Assembly: GCA_964620915.1 (NCBI GenBank) | Contig: CAZUKP010000001.1 | Location: 114,213-178,212, forward strand | DNA from: Hyphomicrobium_A sp964620915 | GTDB lineage: Bacteria; Pseudomonadota; Alphaproteobacteria; Rhizobiales; Hyphomicrobiaceae | Direction of reading: 5' to 3' | Length of the DNA: 64,000 nucleotides | Part shown: positions 8,060 through 15,634 of the stretch, piece after piece | Position numbering within the stretch: the first letter of the stretch is position 1 | How the letters are laid out: every line of letters starts with the position of its first letter | Made by a program: the position numbers and the translations under genes | The notes under the pieces: generated by a model | Seen by the model: only the letters and a program-made list of their open reading frames with translations | Told to the model about the DNA's origin: nothing | Databases searched by the model: none

Positions 8060-8761
8060 ATGACTGAGCGCTCCCGCATTCTAATCATCGAAGACGACGC
8101 GGAGATTCGCGGCCTTGTGCGCGACTACCTGCAGCGGCAGGGCTTTCGCGTTGATGTGGGCGACGGCGGGGCCGCGCTTGATCGCTTTCTGTCGGTGATT
8201 GGCGAGCCCGACCTGATCGTTCTCGACATCATGCTGCCCGGCGAAGACGGTTTGAGCCTGTGCCGGCGCATCCGTGCAAAGTCGTCGGTGCCGATTCTCA
8301 TGTTGACGGCGCGCTCGGAGGATATCGATCGCATCATCGGTCTGGAAATGGGTGCCGATGATTATCTGGGCAAGCCGTTCAACCCGCGCGAGCTCGTTGC
8401 GCGCATTCGGGCCATCCTTCGTCGCCGAGAGCCTGAACCGACAGCGTGCCGCCGTGTCGTCGTCGGCAATATCAGCATCGATCTGTCAACGCGATCGGTC
8501 GAGCACAAAGAAAGCGGTTCTATCCCTCTAACCAGTGCCGAGTTCGATCTATTGGAGTGTTTTGTCACCAGGCCTCAGCGTGTCCTTTCACGAGAGCAAC
8601 TCATGGACTGGACGCGCGGGCGACAAGCAGACCCACTTGATCGGACGATCGACGTGCAAGTGAGCCGGCTGCGCAAGAAGATCGAGTCGGGTGAAGTTGC
8701 ACTCATCAAGACGGTGCGCAACGCCGGCTACATGCTGTGCGCTCCAGTCGAGGAACACTGA
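8060..8761 (+). CDS. OmpR-family response regulator
   Basis: About 233 residues: an N-terminal receiver with the acidic pair IIEDDAE, the phosphoacceptor Asp in LIVLDIMLPGEDG, the conserved Thr/Lys pair (LTARS and GKPFNPREL), then a winged-helix DNA-binding domain with VLSREQLMDWTRG and the recognition-helix region DRTIDVQVSRLRKKIE. It regulates transcription after phosphorylation by the kinase encoded immediately downstream. An in-frame start at 8021 would add 13 residues without similarity, so ATG 8060 is chosen. The stop is one base from the GTG of the kinase gene. The regulon cannot be deduced; the usual targets of close relatives are envelope or osmotic-stress genes. Confidence 0.94.
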   Translation: MTERSRILIIEDDAEIRGLVRDYLQRQGFRVDVGDGGAALDRFLSVIGEPDLIVLDIMLPGEDGLSLCRRIRAKSSVPILMLTARSEDIDRIIGLEMGADDYLGKPFNPRELVARIRAILRRREPEPTACRRVVVGNISIDLSTRSVEHKESGSIPLTSAEFDLLECFVTRPQRVLSREQLMDWTRGRQADPLDRTIDVQVSRLRKKIESGEVALIKTVRNAGYMLCAPVEEH

Positions 8762-8762
8762 C

Positions 8763-10112
8763 GTGCTGGGGCGCCTCGGTTTCACGGGCCGGTTGATGGC
8801 GATCGTGCTGCTCGCCCTGTTGGCCGTGGTCGCGCTCAGCGCAGGCCTCGGGTATCTGGCGCGCACACGCGGTATTGCGGATGCGACGCCGTTGCTCCTG
8901 CCTGAGCGGGCCGCAGCGATCGTAGAAGTTCTCGAGGCCACCCCGCCCGGGCGCCGCGAAACAGCCCTCAAGGCACTCAGCACTGAGACCATCACCGTCA
9001 CCTATGCGGATGCGCCGCCAAGCAACGACGTGCGCGCGCGGCGGCTTCCGGCCGTTGAGCGCGTCATTGACCACTACTTTCTGGAGGTCGGTGGCCGGGA
9101 GGTGTTCGCGATGCTCGCGCCCGAGGCTGGACCGAGCTGGCGCCAGCTCCGTCTCGGCCAGTACTGGCTTGCGTCGCACGAACCATTGGTCGTGGCTATC
9201 GGCCTCGACACGGGCGGATTCGCCGTCCTGGAAAGCCACGGGGATATTTCACCGGTTATCTGGGGTGTGCCGCCGGGCTTCTTGATCGGTGTACTTGGGG
9301 CCCTTGTCGGGCTTGCGGCCATCATTGCCATTGGACGTGAAGCGCGACCTCTGCGTCGCTTGTCGGACTCGGTTGCGCGATTTGCTGACAATGCAGTGCC
9401 CGACCCCGTCGAGCCGCGTGGTGCACCTGAGATCCGCCGGTTAATTGGCATTATCAATGACATGCAAGGGCGCATCGGAGGACTGGTGAAGGGGCGCACA
9501 ATTCTGTTGGGCGCTATCTCGCATGATCTGAAGACTTATCTCACGCGCCTGCGCCTGCGCGTGGAGGCGATCGACGGGACCGAACAGCAGGCGCTGGCCG
9601 TGCGCGACCTTGACGACATGACGGCGCTGATCGACGACGCGCTGGCGCTTGCGCGCGGTGCGGCGGTTTCAGAGCGGCAACAAGATATCGACATTGTCGA
9701 ACTCATCGGCAAGGAAGGTGCTGCGCGCGATGGCGTAACGATAGGCCTATGCAACACAGGTAGAACACCGGCCCATGTTCGCGGTGATCCCGTCGCGTTG
9801 AGGCGCCTCTTCGCCAATCTTCTCGACAATGCGCTGCGGTACGGCAGCACGGCGGAAGTCTCCATTGACCGCACGAGTGCAGGCCTGGAGATCCTGATTG
9901 ATGACGATGGGCCTGGAATCCCCTCGCTTGAGCGGTCGGCGGTTTTTGAGCCCTTCTATCGCGTTGAGGCCTCGCGCAGCAGGGCCACCGGGGGGGCGGG
10001 CCTAGGCTTGGCAATTGCCCGCGCAATCGTTGAAGCGCATGGCGGTCATATCAGCGCGGAGGATGCACCCGCGGGGGGGGCGCGCATTCGCGTTGAACTG
10101 CCGTCCGCTTGA
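8763..10112 (+). CDS. Sensor histidine kinase (EnvZ-like)
   Basis: About 449 residues, starting with a GTG one base after the regulator's stop, which suggests translational coupling. Order: transmembrane helix (about residues 10-30), a periplasmic sensor of about 130 residues with no motif I recognise, a second transmembrane helix near FLIGVLGALVGLAAIIAI, a HAMP linker, a dimerisation domain with ISHDLKTYLTRLRLR containing the phosphoacceptor His, and an ATPase domain with N box (LLDNALRYG), G1 (DDGPGIP) and G2 (GAGLGLAIA). The usual Pro after the H-box Thr is Tyr here. The gene is followed by about 200 bp without features before tolQ. A larger frame starting inside the regulator (8691) is not needed. 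Confidence 0.93.
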   Translation: MLGRLGFTGRLMAIVLLALLAVVALSAGLGYLARTRGIADATPLLLPERAAAIVEVLEATPPGRRETALKALSTETITVTYADAPPSNDVRARRLPAVERVIDHYFLEVGGREVFAMLAPEAGPSWRQLRLGQYWLASHEPLVVAIGLDTGGFAVLESHGDISPVIWGVPPGFLIGVLGALVGLAAIIAIGREARPLRRLSDSVARFADNAVPDPVEPRGAPEIRRLIGIINDMQGRIGGLVKGRTILLGAISHDLKTYLTRLRLRVEAIDGTEQQALAVRDLDDMTALIDDALALARGAAVSERQQDIDIVELIGKEGAARDGVTIGLCNTGRTPAHVRGDPVALRRLFANLLDNALRYGSTAEVSIDRTSAGLEILIDDDGPGIPSLERSAVFEPFYRVEASRSRATGGAGLGLAIARAIVEAHGGHISAEDAPAGGARIRVELPSA

Positions 10113-10312
10113 AGACAGTCCCAGTGACGTCAATGGGTTGTTCGGCTTTTGCGCCCCTGTTTGGCCAAATTGCGCGGCAACATGCCGACTTGGGGTTAAG
10201 GACTAAGCGCGGCACAGTTTGCGGCGTCATGGTCCGGCGGTCATGACACAATGCTCGCCGTCTGCTTTGCTGCTATCACCATCTCCCCATTACTGCGATT
10301 ACGGAACACGAA

Positions 10313-11029
10313 ATGGATCCCACCGATCTCGCCAAAGAAGCCATCGGTCCCGCGACGGTGGGCGGCTTTTCGTTCCTGGAGTTGTTTCTTCAGGCGCACA
10401 TCGTCGTCCAGGCCGTCATGCTCGGCCTCCTGATCTCCTCGGTTTGGTCCTGGGCGATCGTGGTGGAGAAATTTTTCGCGTTCCGGCGTGCGCGCGTTGA
10501 GGCCGACCGCTTCGAGCACATGTTCTGGTCAGGGCAGTCACTTGACGAACTCTACAATAACTTGTCGCGCACCAAGTCCATCGCCACGGCAGCGCTGTTC
10601 GTGGCTGCAATGCGCGAGTGGAAGCGCTCAGTGGAGGGAAATATTCGGGCGCTGGGCGGCATCCAGTTGCGCGTGGAAAAGGTGATGGACGTTACCATCA
10701 GTCGTGAGATGGAGCGCCTGGATCGGCGCTTGCTGTTTTTGGCAACCGTTGGCTCAACGGCGCCTTTTGTTGGTCTATTCGGCACGGTGTGGGGCATTAT
10801 GTCGAGCTTCCAGGCTATCGCGATTTCCAAGAACACGAACCTCGCCGTCGTCGCGCCCGGCATCGCCGAAGCCCTGTTTGCGACGGCACTCGGCCTACTT
10901 GCAGCCATTCCGGCGGTCATCTTCTATAATAAGTTTTCCGCCGATTCCGCGCAGATCAGCCACCGTTTGGAGGCCTTTGCGGATGAGTTCGCCGCCATTG
11001 TTTCGCGGCAGATCGACGTTAGGAGCTAA
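10313..11029 (+). CDS. tolQ: Tol-Pal system proton channel subunit TolQ
   Basis: A 238-residue inner-membrane protein of the TolQ/ExbB/MotA family. It has a first transmembrane helix near VVQAVMLGLLISSVWSWAI, a large cytoplasmic loop, and two further helices with the conserved stretch APFVGLFGTVWGIM and GIAEALFATALGLLAAIPA. With TolR it forms the proton-driven motor that acts through TolA to keep the outer membrane attached during constriction. Spacing to tolR (47 bp) and the following order tolR-tolA-tolB mark it as the first gene of the Tol operon. ybgC, which usually comes just before tolQ, is about 6 kb upstream. Length is typical. Confidence 0.97.
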   Translation: MDPTDLAKEAIGPATVGGFSFLELFLQAHIVVQAVMLGLLISSVWSWAIVVEKFFAFRRARVEADRFEHMFWSGQSLDELYNNLSRTKSIATAALFVAAMREWKRSVEGNIRALGGIQLRVEKVMDVTISREMERLDRRLLFLATVGSTAPFVGLFGTVWGIMSSFQAIAISKNTNLAVVAPGIAEALFATALGLLAAIPAVIFYNKFSADSAQISHRLEAFADEFAAIVSRQIDVRS

Positions 11030-11075
11030 GTCGTAGGCTGCACTCGCGCGCCGCGCTTAGAGATCAAAGAAGGTT

Positions 11076-11522
11076 ATGGGCGTCAGCATCAAAACGTCTC
11101 AAGGTAATGGGCGCTCGCGGCGGGTGCGCCGTCATTCGCCTATGAGCGAGATCAACGTGACTCCCATGGTGGACGTCATGCTTGTGCTGCTCATCATCTT
11201 CATGGTCGCTGCACCGCTGCTTCAGGTGGGCGTGCCGATCGAGTTGCCCGAAGCAAAAGGCAAACAGCTCGAATCGTCAGAAGAGCCGCTCGCCATAAGC
11301 GTCAAGGCAGACGGCAGCGTTTATATCGGCGAGACCCCAGTGCAACTCGATGAAATCGCCGTAAAATTGAAGGCGATTGCCAAGAACGGCTACGATGAGC
11401 GGATCTACGTGCGCGGCGACAAGGGAGTCGCGTACGGTATCGTCATGCGCGTCATGGGTCGCATCAGCGCGGGCGGCTTCAAGAAGCTTTCGTTCGTCAC
11501 TGAAGCGGAGGAGGGAGGCTAG
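11076..11522 (+). CDS. tolR: Tol-Pal system protein TolR
   Basis: A 148-residue protein with one transmembrane helix preceded by the family signature MSEINVTPMVDVMLVLLIIF, in which the Asp of PMVD is the proton-carrying residue. The periplasmic part is the usual ferredoxin-like domain that binds peptidoglycan. It partners TolQ in the motor. ATG 11076 follows AGAAGGTT. Its stop codon is four bases before the GTG proposed for tolA, so the two are tightly coupled. Nothing unusual in length or residues. Confidence 0.97.
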   Translation: MGVSIKTSQGNGRSRRVRRHSPMSEINVTPMVDVMLVLLIIFMVAAPLLQVGVPIELPEAKGKQLESSEEPLAISVKADGSVYIGETPVQLDEIAVKLKAIAKNGYDERIYVRGDKGVAYGIVMRVMGRISAGGFKKLSFVTEAEEGG

Positions 11523-11526
11523 GGGC

Positions 11527-12492
11527 GTGTACCTTGGGCTCTTCATCTCCGCACTCGCCCATGCAGCCATCTTGGGCTGGGCAGTCCTCTCGATCCACCG
11601 CACGCCGGAGCTTTTGCCCGAGGCGGTTGTGATCGAGGCATCGATCATTACGCCTTCCGAACTCACGCGCCTCAAGCAAGGCAGTCCCGATTCCAAAGAG
11701 TTGGAGGCCAAGGCGAAAGACGTCGAAAAACCAGAAATCTCCAAGAAGGAAGCCGAGAAGCCAAAGCCAGTAACGGCCCCGCCGCCGCCCGAGCCTGAAC
11801 CGCCGCCGCCTCCCAAAGAGGACGAAATCGCAAAGAAGCTCGAAGAGGAAGCAGCTGCTGTCGCGCTCCTGAAGAAGGCCGAAGCGAAAAAGAAGGCTGA
11901 GGAGAAGAAAAAGGCCGAAGCGAAAAAGAAGGCTGAGGCAAAAAAGAAGGCCGAGCAGAAGAAAAAAGCGGAACAGCTCCGCAAGAAGAAAGAGGCCGAA
12001 GCCAAGCGCAAGGCGGCCGAGGCGGCAAAGAAAAAAAAGGAGCAGTTTGACGCGGACCGGATCGCGGCTCTTATCGACAAGAGCCCCGACAAGAGGGGTG
12101 CGCCACGCTCATCGACTCCACCCACCAAGCCGACCGACTACACAGGGCCGACGGCAGGGGAACGCCGCGGGACCGACACCGTTCTGTCGGCACGTGAGCA
12201 GGATTTGCTCAAATCCCGCTTGAGTGGTCAGCTCAAACGATGCTGGCACCTGCCCGGCGGCGGCGGGGGCATAGAGACCACTGTCGTGACGCTGTCATGG
12301 CGCCTTAAACCCGATGGCTCGTTGGACGGCATCCCGAAGGTGGTTCAGCCGCAATCAGGCCCTGTTTTTCAGATTGCAGTGGAGGCGGCAATGCGTGCAG
12401 TCACGCGATGTGCACCCTTTGATCTGCCGAAAGACAAATATTCTGTTTGGAAGTCGGTGACCTGGAGCTTTGATCCGCGTGAGATGCTGTAA
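11527..12492 (+). CDS. tolA: Cell envelope integrity protein TolA
   Basis: A 321-residue protein that spans the periplasm and links the TolQR motor to TolB and Pal. It has an N-terminal transmembrane anchor (YLGLFISALAHAAILGWAV), a Pro/Glu-rich stretch (PPPEPEPPPP), a long Lys/Ala/Glu helical region with many AEAKKKAE-type repeats (about residues 110-180) and a C-terminal TolA domain beginning near LLKSRLSGQLKRCWHLP. The likely start is GTG 11527, four bases after the tolR stop; the open frame extends upstream to 11377 within tolR, but that part is not homologous to TolA. The repeat coding region is A-rich and repetitive, which could lead to length variation. Identification rests on the domain plan and position. 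Confidence 0.94.
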   Translation: MYLGLFISALAHAAILGWAVLSIHRTPELLPEAVVIEASIITPSELTRLKQGSPDSKELEAKAKDVEKPEISKKEAEKPKPVTAPPPPEPEPPPPPKEDEIAKKLEEEAAAVALLKKAEAKKKAEEKKKAEAKKKAEAKKKAEQKKKAEQLRKKKEAEAKRKAAEAAKKKKEQFDADRIAALIDKSPDKRGAPRSSTPPTKPTDYTGPTAGERRGTDTVLSAREQDLLKSRLSGQLKRCWHLPGGGGGIETTVVTLSWRLKPDGSLDGIPKVVQPQSGPVFQIAVEAAMRAVTRCAPFDLPKDKYSVWKSVTWSFDPREML

Positions 12493-12530
12493 TTGAGATT
12501 CGTAAGCGCTAGCGGGCTCTAGAAGGACGT

Positions 12531-13862
12531 ATGATGATCAGATGCAAGCCTCAGACCCTTGCTTGGGCAGTGGCCATTCTCATTGCACTGACGCCCGTGT
12601 GGGCAGCGGCACAGGGTGCCGGTGGCGGATTGAGAGGGACGCAGCGGCAGGGAACGCTTGCACCGATTCCGATCGCGATTCCCGTCTTTATCAGTGACGA
12701 CCCAAAGCTTGGCGCCGACATCGCCGATGTAGTATCGGCGGATCTGCAACTCTCTGGTCTTTTTCAACCGCTCGAGCGCGCGTCATTCCTTGAGCAGGTG
12801 AGCAACGTCAATGCGGCTCCCCGATTTCCCGACTGGCGTGCGATTCGAGCCGATGCTCTCGTCGTTGGTCGCGTGACACGCGCAGGCGACGGCCGACTCG
12901 TTGCAGAATTTCGACTTTGGGATGTTGCGACTGGCAAGCAGCTCGCGGGCCAGCGATTCTCCACAAGCGCGCAGAATTGGCGCCGGGTCGGCCATATCAT
13001 CGCCGATCAGGTCTATGAGCGGCTGACCGGCGAGAAAGGTTACTTCGATACGCGCGTCGTCTTCATCGATGAGACAGGCCCTAAAGACCGGCGCGTCAAG
13101 CGGCTCGCGATCATGGATCAGGATGGCAAGAATGTCAGTCTCTTGAGCCGCGGCAACGAACTGGTTCTGACGCCCCGTTTCAGCCCAACCAATCAAGAGA
13201 TCACTTTTATGTCGTACTCGGGTGGCCAGCCGCGCGTGTACTTGATGAATCTCAAGACGGGGAAACGCGAAGTCGTCGGTGACTTCCCCGGCATGACGTT
13301 CGCCCCGCGCTTTTCACCCGATGGGCAGCGGATCATCATGAGTCTTCAGTCTGGTGGCAACTCAAGCATTTATGAGATGGATTTGAGATCGCGCCAGAAG
13401 CGCCAGTTGACCGGAGGGCAGTCGATCGACACTGGACCTAGCTACTCGCCAGACGGACGACAGGTGGTTTTCGAAACCGATCGTGATGGCAGTCAGCAGA
13501 TCTACGTGATGAACGCAGATGGCTCGAATGCCCATCGCATTAGTTTCGGTCAGGGCCGCTATTCGACGCCGGTCTGGTCCCCACGTGGCGACTACATTGC
13601 ATTCACGAAACAGTACGGCGGCCGTTTCTTGATCGGCGTCATGCGTCCTGATGGGTCAGGCGAGCGAATCCTCACCGAGGGGTTCCACAACGAGGGGCCA
13701 ACATGGGCACCAAATGGACGTGTGCTGATGTTCTTCCGAGAATCGCCTGGCGCGCAGGGAGGACCGCGAATCTATTCGGTCGATCTGACGGGTTACAACG
13801 AGCGGACTGTTCCGACCCCGTCCTTTGCCTCCGACCCGGCGTGGTCACCACTCCTGAACTAG
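12531..13862 (+). CDS. tolB: Tol-Pal system periplasmic protein TolB
   Basis: A 443-residue secreted protein with a signal peptide (to about AAAQ at residue 28), an N-terminal alpha/beta domain (about 35-170) and a six-bladed beta-propeller with repeated motifs of the PD40 type (FSPDGQRI, YSPDGRQV, WSPRGDYI, WAPNGRVL). TolB sits in the periplasm and binds Pal and TolA. The ATG at 12531 follows AAGGACGT; a second ATG directly after is possible. It is 38 bp from tolA. Downstream a pair of AATTAACC repeats and then the three small lipoprotein genes follow, before pal. Length is typical. Confidence 0.97.
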   Translation: MMIRCKPQTLAWAVAILIALTPVWAAAQGAGGGLRGTQRQGTLAPIPIAIPVFISDDPKLGADIADVVSADLQLSGLFQPLERASFLEQVSNVNAAPRFPDWRAIRADALVVGRVTRAGDGRLVAEFRLWDVATGKQLAGQRFSTSAQNWRRVGHIIADQVYERLTGEKGYFDTRVVFIDETGPKDRRVKRLAIMDQDGKNVSLLSRGNELVLTPRFSPTNQEITFMSYSGGQPRVYLMNLKTGKREVVGDFPGMTFAPRFSPDGQRIIMSLQSGGNSSIYEMDLRSRQKRQLTGGQSIDTGPSYSPDGRQVVFETDRDGSQQIYVMNADGSNAHRISFGQGRYSTPVWSPRGDYIAFTKQYGGRFLIGVMRPDGSGERILTEGFHNEGPTWAPNGRVLMFFRESPGAQGGPRIYSVDLTGYNERTVPTPSFASDPAWSPLLN

Positions 13863-13868
13863 GACACC

Positions 13869-13887
13869 AATTAACCTGGAATTAACC
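13869..13887. repeat. Direct repeat AATTAACC spaced 11 bp, operator-like
   Basis: AATTAACC occurs at 13869-13876 and again at 13880-13887, one helical turn apart, a few bases after the tolB stop and about 250 bp upstream of the first small lipoprotein gene. Such phased repeats can be binding sites for a regulator; there is no other support. Confidence 0.3.
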
Positions 13888-14135
13888 AGCGCTCAGGCTG
13901 AATAGAGTTGCGCTTGTCTGGAGTGCTGAGCGCGATTTTGTGGCGTATTTCATGCTCTTCTGCGATCCAGAGTTGGTTTGCAACAGCTGCCGAGGAGCAC
14001 AAAACACGGCGTGGCATTTTCGCATCTACTGGCTTGGAAAACTGAGGGATAACTGCCTCTGTTCTTGATCAAGACGGGCCGCGCCAGTACCCAAGAATAC
14101 GGCTAGTGCCGATCGAAGCATGCAGGAGATGAACT

Positions 14136-14270
14136 ATGCAGGGTTTGAAGGGGCTGATCGTTTTGTCAGCAGTCGTTGCGGCCGTTGCGCTGAGCGCGTG
14201 CCGTCGTGAAGAGCCGGTGCCGTTGAAGCTTGGCGCCGAATTGCCTGTCGCTGCGCAGCCCGCTCGTTAA
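14136..14270 (+). CDS. Small lipoprotein, copy 1 of 3 in tandem
   Basis: A 44-residue protein with an N-terminal hydrophobic stretch and lipobox ALSAC, so the predicted mature product is a lipid-anchored peptide of 23 residues starting CRREEPVPLKLGA. The residue after the Cys is Arg, not Asp, which argues for outer-membrane sorting by Lol rules known from E. coli. ATG 14136 follows a CAGGAGATGAAC ribosome site. Two paralogues follow immediately, with the same mature start and a C-terminus ending in AR. All three lie between tolB and pal. I do not recognise a named family; entericidin-like lipoproteins are similar in size but not in sequence. The repeated block makes it certain that this is coding and not chance. 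Confidence 0.85.
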   Translation: MQGLKGLIVLSAVVAAVALSACRREEPVPLKLGAELPVAAQPAR

Positions 14271-14310
14271 GAGCTGGCGGTAGAGCCAGGACAACATAGG
14301 AGAAAATGCT

Positions 14311-14433
14311 ATGAAGAGTGCTATCGTGCTCGCTGTCGTCGTTACGGCTGTTGCTCTTGGCGCTTGCCGTCGTGAAGAGCCCGTGCCGTTGAAGCTCGGC
14401 GCCAACATGCCAACGACCGAACAGGCTCGCTAA
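14311..14433 (+). CDS. Small lipoprotein, copy 2 of 3 in tandem
   Basis: A 40-residue paralogue of the preceding gene. Its lipobox is ALGAC and the mature part begins with the same 13 residues, CRREEPVPLKLGA, then NMPTTEQAR. The start ATG follows AGGAGAAAATGCT. The intergenic stretch, with GAGCCAGGA at 14283, resembles that ahead of copy 3, so the unit that was duplicated included its leader. Base identity with copy 3 is nearly complete over the lipobox and mature start, while the C-terminal ends differ. A single base of unequal crossing-over could change copy number. Function unknown; it is probably expressed with its neighbours. Confidence 0.85.
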   Translation: MKSAIVLAVVVTAVALGACRREEPVPLKLGANMPTTEQAR

Positions 14434-14480
14434 GCCAATCCCGGTTCGAGCCAGGAACAACATTGAGGAGATTAAATACT

Positions 14481-14606
14481 ATGAAGGGGGCTATCATTCT
14501 CGCGACCGTTATCGCGGCTGTTGCTCTTGGCGCTTGCCGTCGTGAAGAGCCCGTGCCGTTGAAGCTCGGTGCCGATCTTCCGGTTCCGGCTCAGCCGGCG
14601 CGCTAA
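14481..14606 (+). CDS. Small lipoprotein, copy 3 of 3 in tandem
   Basis: A 41-residue paralogue with lipobox ALGAC and mature start CRREEPVPLKLGA followed by DLPVPAQPAR, closer to copy 1 at the C-terminus (AAQPAR, PAQPAR) and to copy 2 in the signal part. ATG 14481 has GAGGAG upstream. The block is closed by an inverted repeat at 14661-14704 followed by a short T run, so the trio seems to end there and pal is transcribed separately. Pattern of conservation (mature start fixed, last residues variable but ending in AR) suggests selection on the product. No function can be assigned. Confidence 0.85.
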   Translation: MKGAIILATVIAAVALGACRREEPVPLKLGADLPVPAQPAR

Positions 14607-14962
14607 ACGCTACTACAAAATTAAGCTTTCGCGGCTCGATGAGCTGGGGGGGCGATCTTTCAAGACCGAGGTGCTTCGCAAAACGCGTCTGCATCTCGGT
14701 CTTGTGCTTTTTAAGGCGGGGTGGCCATAGGTTAGGACCTCTTCCGATCATGTGGCCCGTCTATCGGAGCCAATGGTGCCGTGAAACGGCATTTTGCGTC
14801 TTGGTTCTGGCAGAACCCCTTGTCGCGTAGGTGTGGCCCTATTTCACAGTCGGCCTGTGGATTGGCCACAATTTCGTACAAACGGTCGGATAACTCCGCA
14901 TTACGTCTGGAACAGTCACCCGGCTTCGTGTTGGTTATTGCAGGGTGGCGAAAGGAAAGTTT
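14607..14962. other. Gap of 356 bp between the lipoprotein trio and pal
   Basis: Apart from the inverted repeat described separately, I see no convincing gene here. A frame of 63 codons starting at 14639 crosses the hairpin, has no ribosome site and reads as unbiased, cysteine- and tryptophan-rich sequence. The pal promoter is expected in about 14720-14940, but no clear -35/-10 pair stands out. Confidence 0.6.
14661..14714 (+). terminator. Putative terminator closing the lipoprotein block
   Basis: CAAGACCGAGGTG (14661-14673) pairs with CATCTCGGTCTTG (14692-14704) over 13 positions with one G-T wobble, an 18-base loop, then TGCTTTTTAA. The T run is short and starts a few bases after the stem, so termination may be partial. 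Confidence 0.65.
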
Positions 14963-15487
14963 ATGGCCGTTTCCGCCTTGTTGTCCCGCACAGCGTTGCT
15001 GCTGGCTCTACTCTTTGCCGGATTCGTTTTTGCGGGCTGCGCAAACAACGAAACGCAACCCAACTCGCAGTTGACGGGCGGCGGTTCGGTCGCGCCTGGG
15101 ACGAACCGCGACTTCAGCGTGAATGTCGGCGATATCGTTTACTTCACCACTGACAGCAGCGATCTGACGCCTGAGGCGACGACAACACTGCAAAAACAGG
15201 CCCAATGGCTGGCCAGATATCCGCAGTACACGATCACCATCGAGGGGCATGCGGACGAGCGCGGTACGCGTGAGTACAATATTGCTCTTGGGGCCCGCCG
15301 AGCCACTACGGTTCGTAACTTCCTAGCGCGTAACGGCATCAATGCCTCGCGGATCCGTACGATTTCCTACGGTAAGGAGCGCCCGGTGGCGGTTTGCGAT
15401 GATATTTCCTGCTGGTCCCAGAACCGTCGTGCTCAGACCATTCTGAACACCCGTACCGGTGCGGTGGCCTCTGGCAGCAACTACTAA
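14963..15487 (+). CDS. pal: Peptidoglycan-associated lipoprotein Pal
   Basis: About 174 residues: signal peptide with lipobox VFAGC, so the mature protein is anchored in the outer membrane by lipid; a short flexible segment; and an OmpA-like domain that binds peptidoglycan diaminopimelate, with VYFTTDSSDLTP, IEGHADERGTREYN and SQNRRAQTIL. A conserved Cys pair (VCDDISCW) lies near the end. An in-frame GTG at 14945 exists, but AAAGGA at 14951-14956 fits ATG 14963 better. Pal binds TolB and closes the Tol-Pal chain. The next gene encodes another OmpA-like domain. Confidence 0.96.
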   Translation: MAVSALLSRTALLLALLFAGFVFAGCANNETQPNSQLTGGGSVAPGTNRDFSVNVGDIVYFTTDSSDLTPEATTTLQKQAQWLARYPQYTITIEGHADERGTREYNIALGARRATTVRNFLARNGINASRIRTISYGKERPVAVCDDISCWSQNRRAQTILNTRTGAVASGSNY

Positions 15488-15634
15488 CGAATCTCTGCAA
15501 ATCACCCCTTAATCAACGTGATACGTGTGGCACGTGACTGCGCGCGCCTATGGTCAGTGCACAGGCAAAGTTTGGCCGTAATAGCTCAGTAATTTTTTCT
15601 CGATTTCATAGGTTTGCGTTGTGAGGCTTATGTC

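Noticed and set aside
11277..12128. Open frame of 283 codons on the minus strand opposite tolA
   Set aside because: It arises from the Lys/Ala/Glu repeats of tolA read in reverse, giving Phe/Ser/Ala low-complexity sequence. It has no homology pattern and the plus-strand gene is certain.
14136..14606. Possibility that the threefold repeat is a CRISPR or other non-coding array
   Set aside because: The units are 120-170 bp, each is an intact reading frame with ribosome site and lipobox, and differences keep the frame. These are features of duplicated genes.
14639..14830. Frame of 63 codons between the lipoprotein trio and pal
   Set aside because: It crosses the inverted repeat, has no ribosome site and resembles random sequence.
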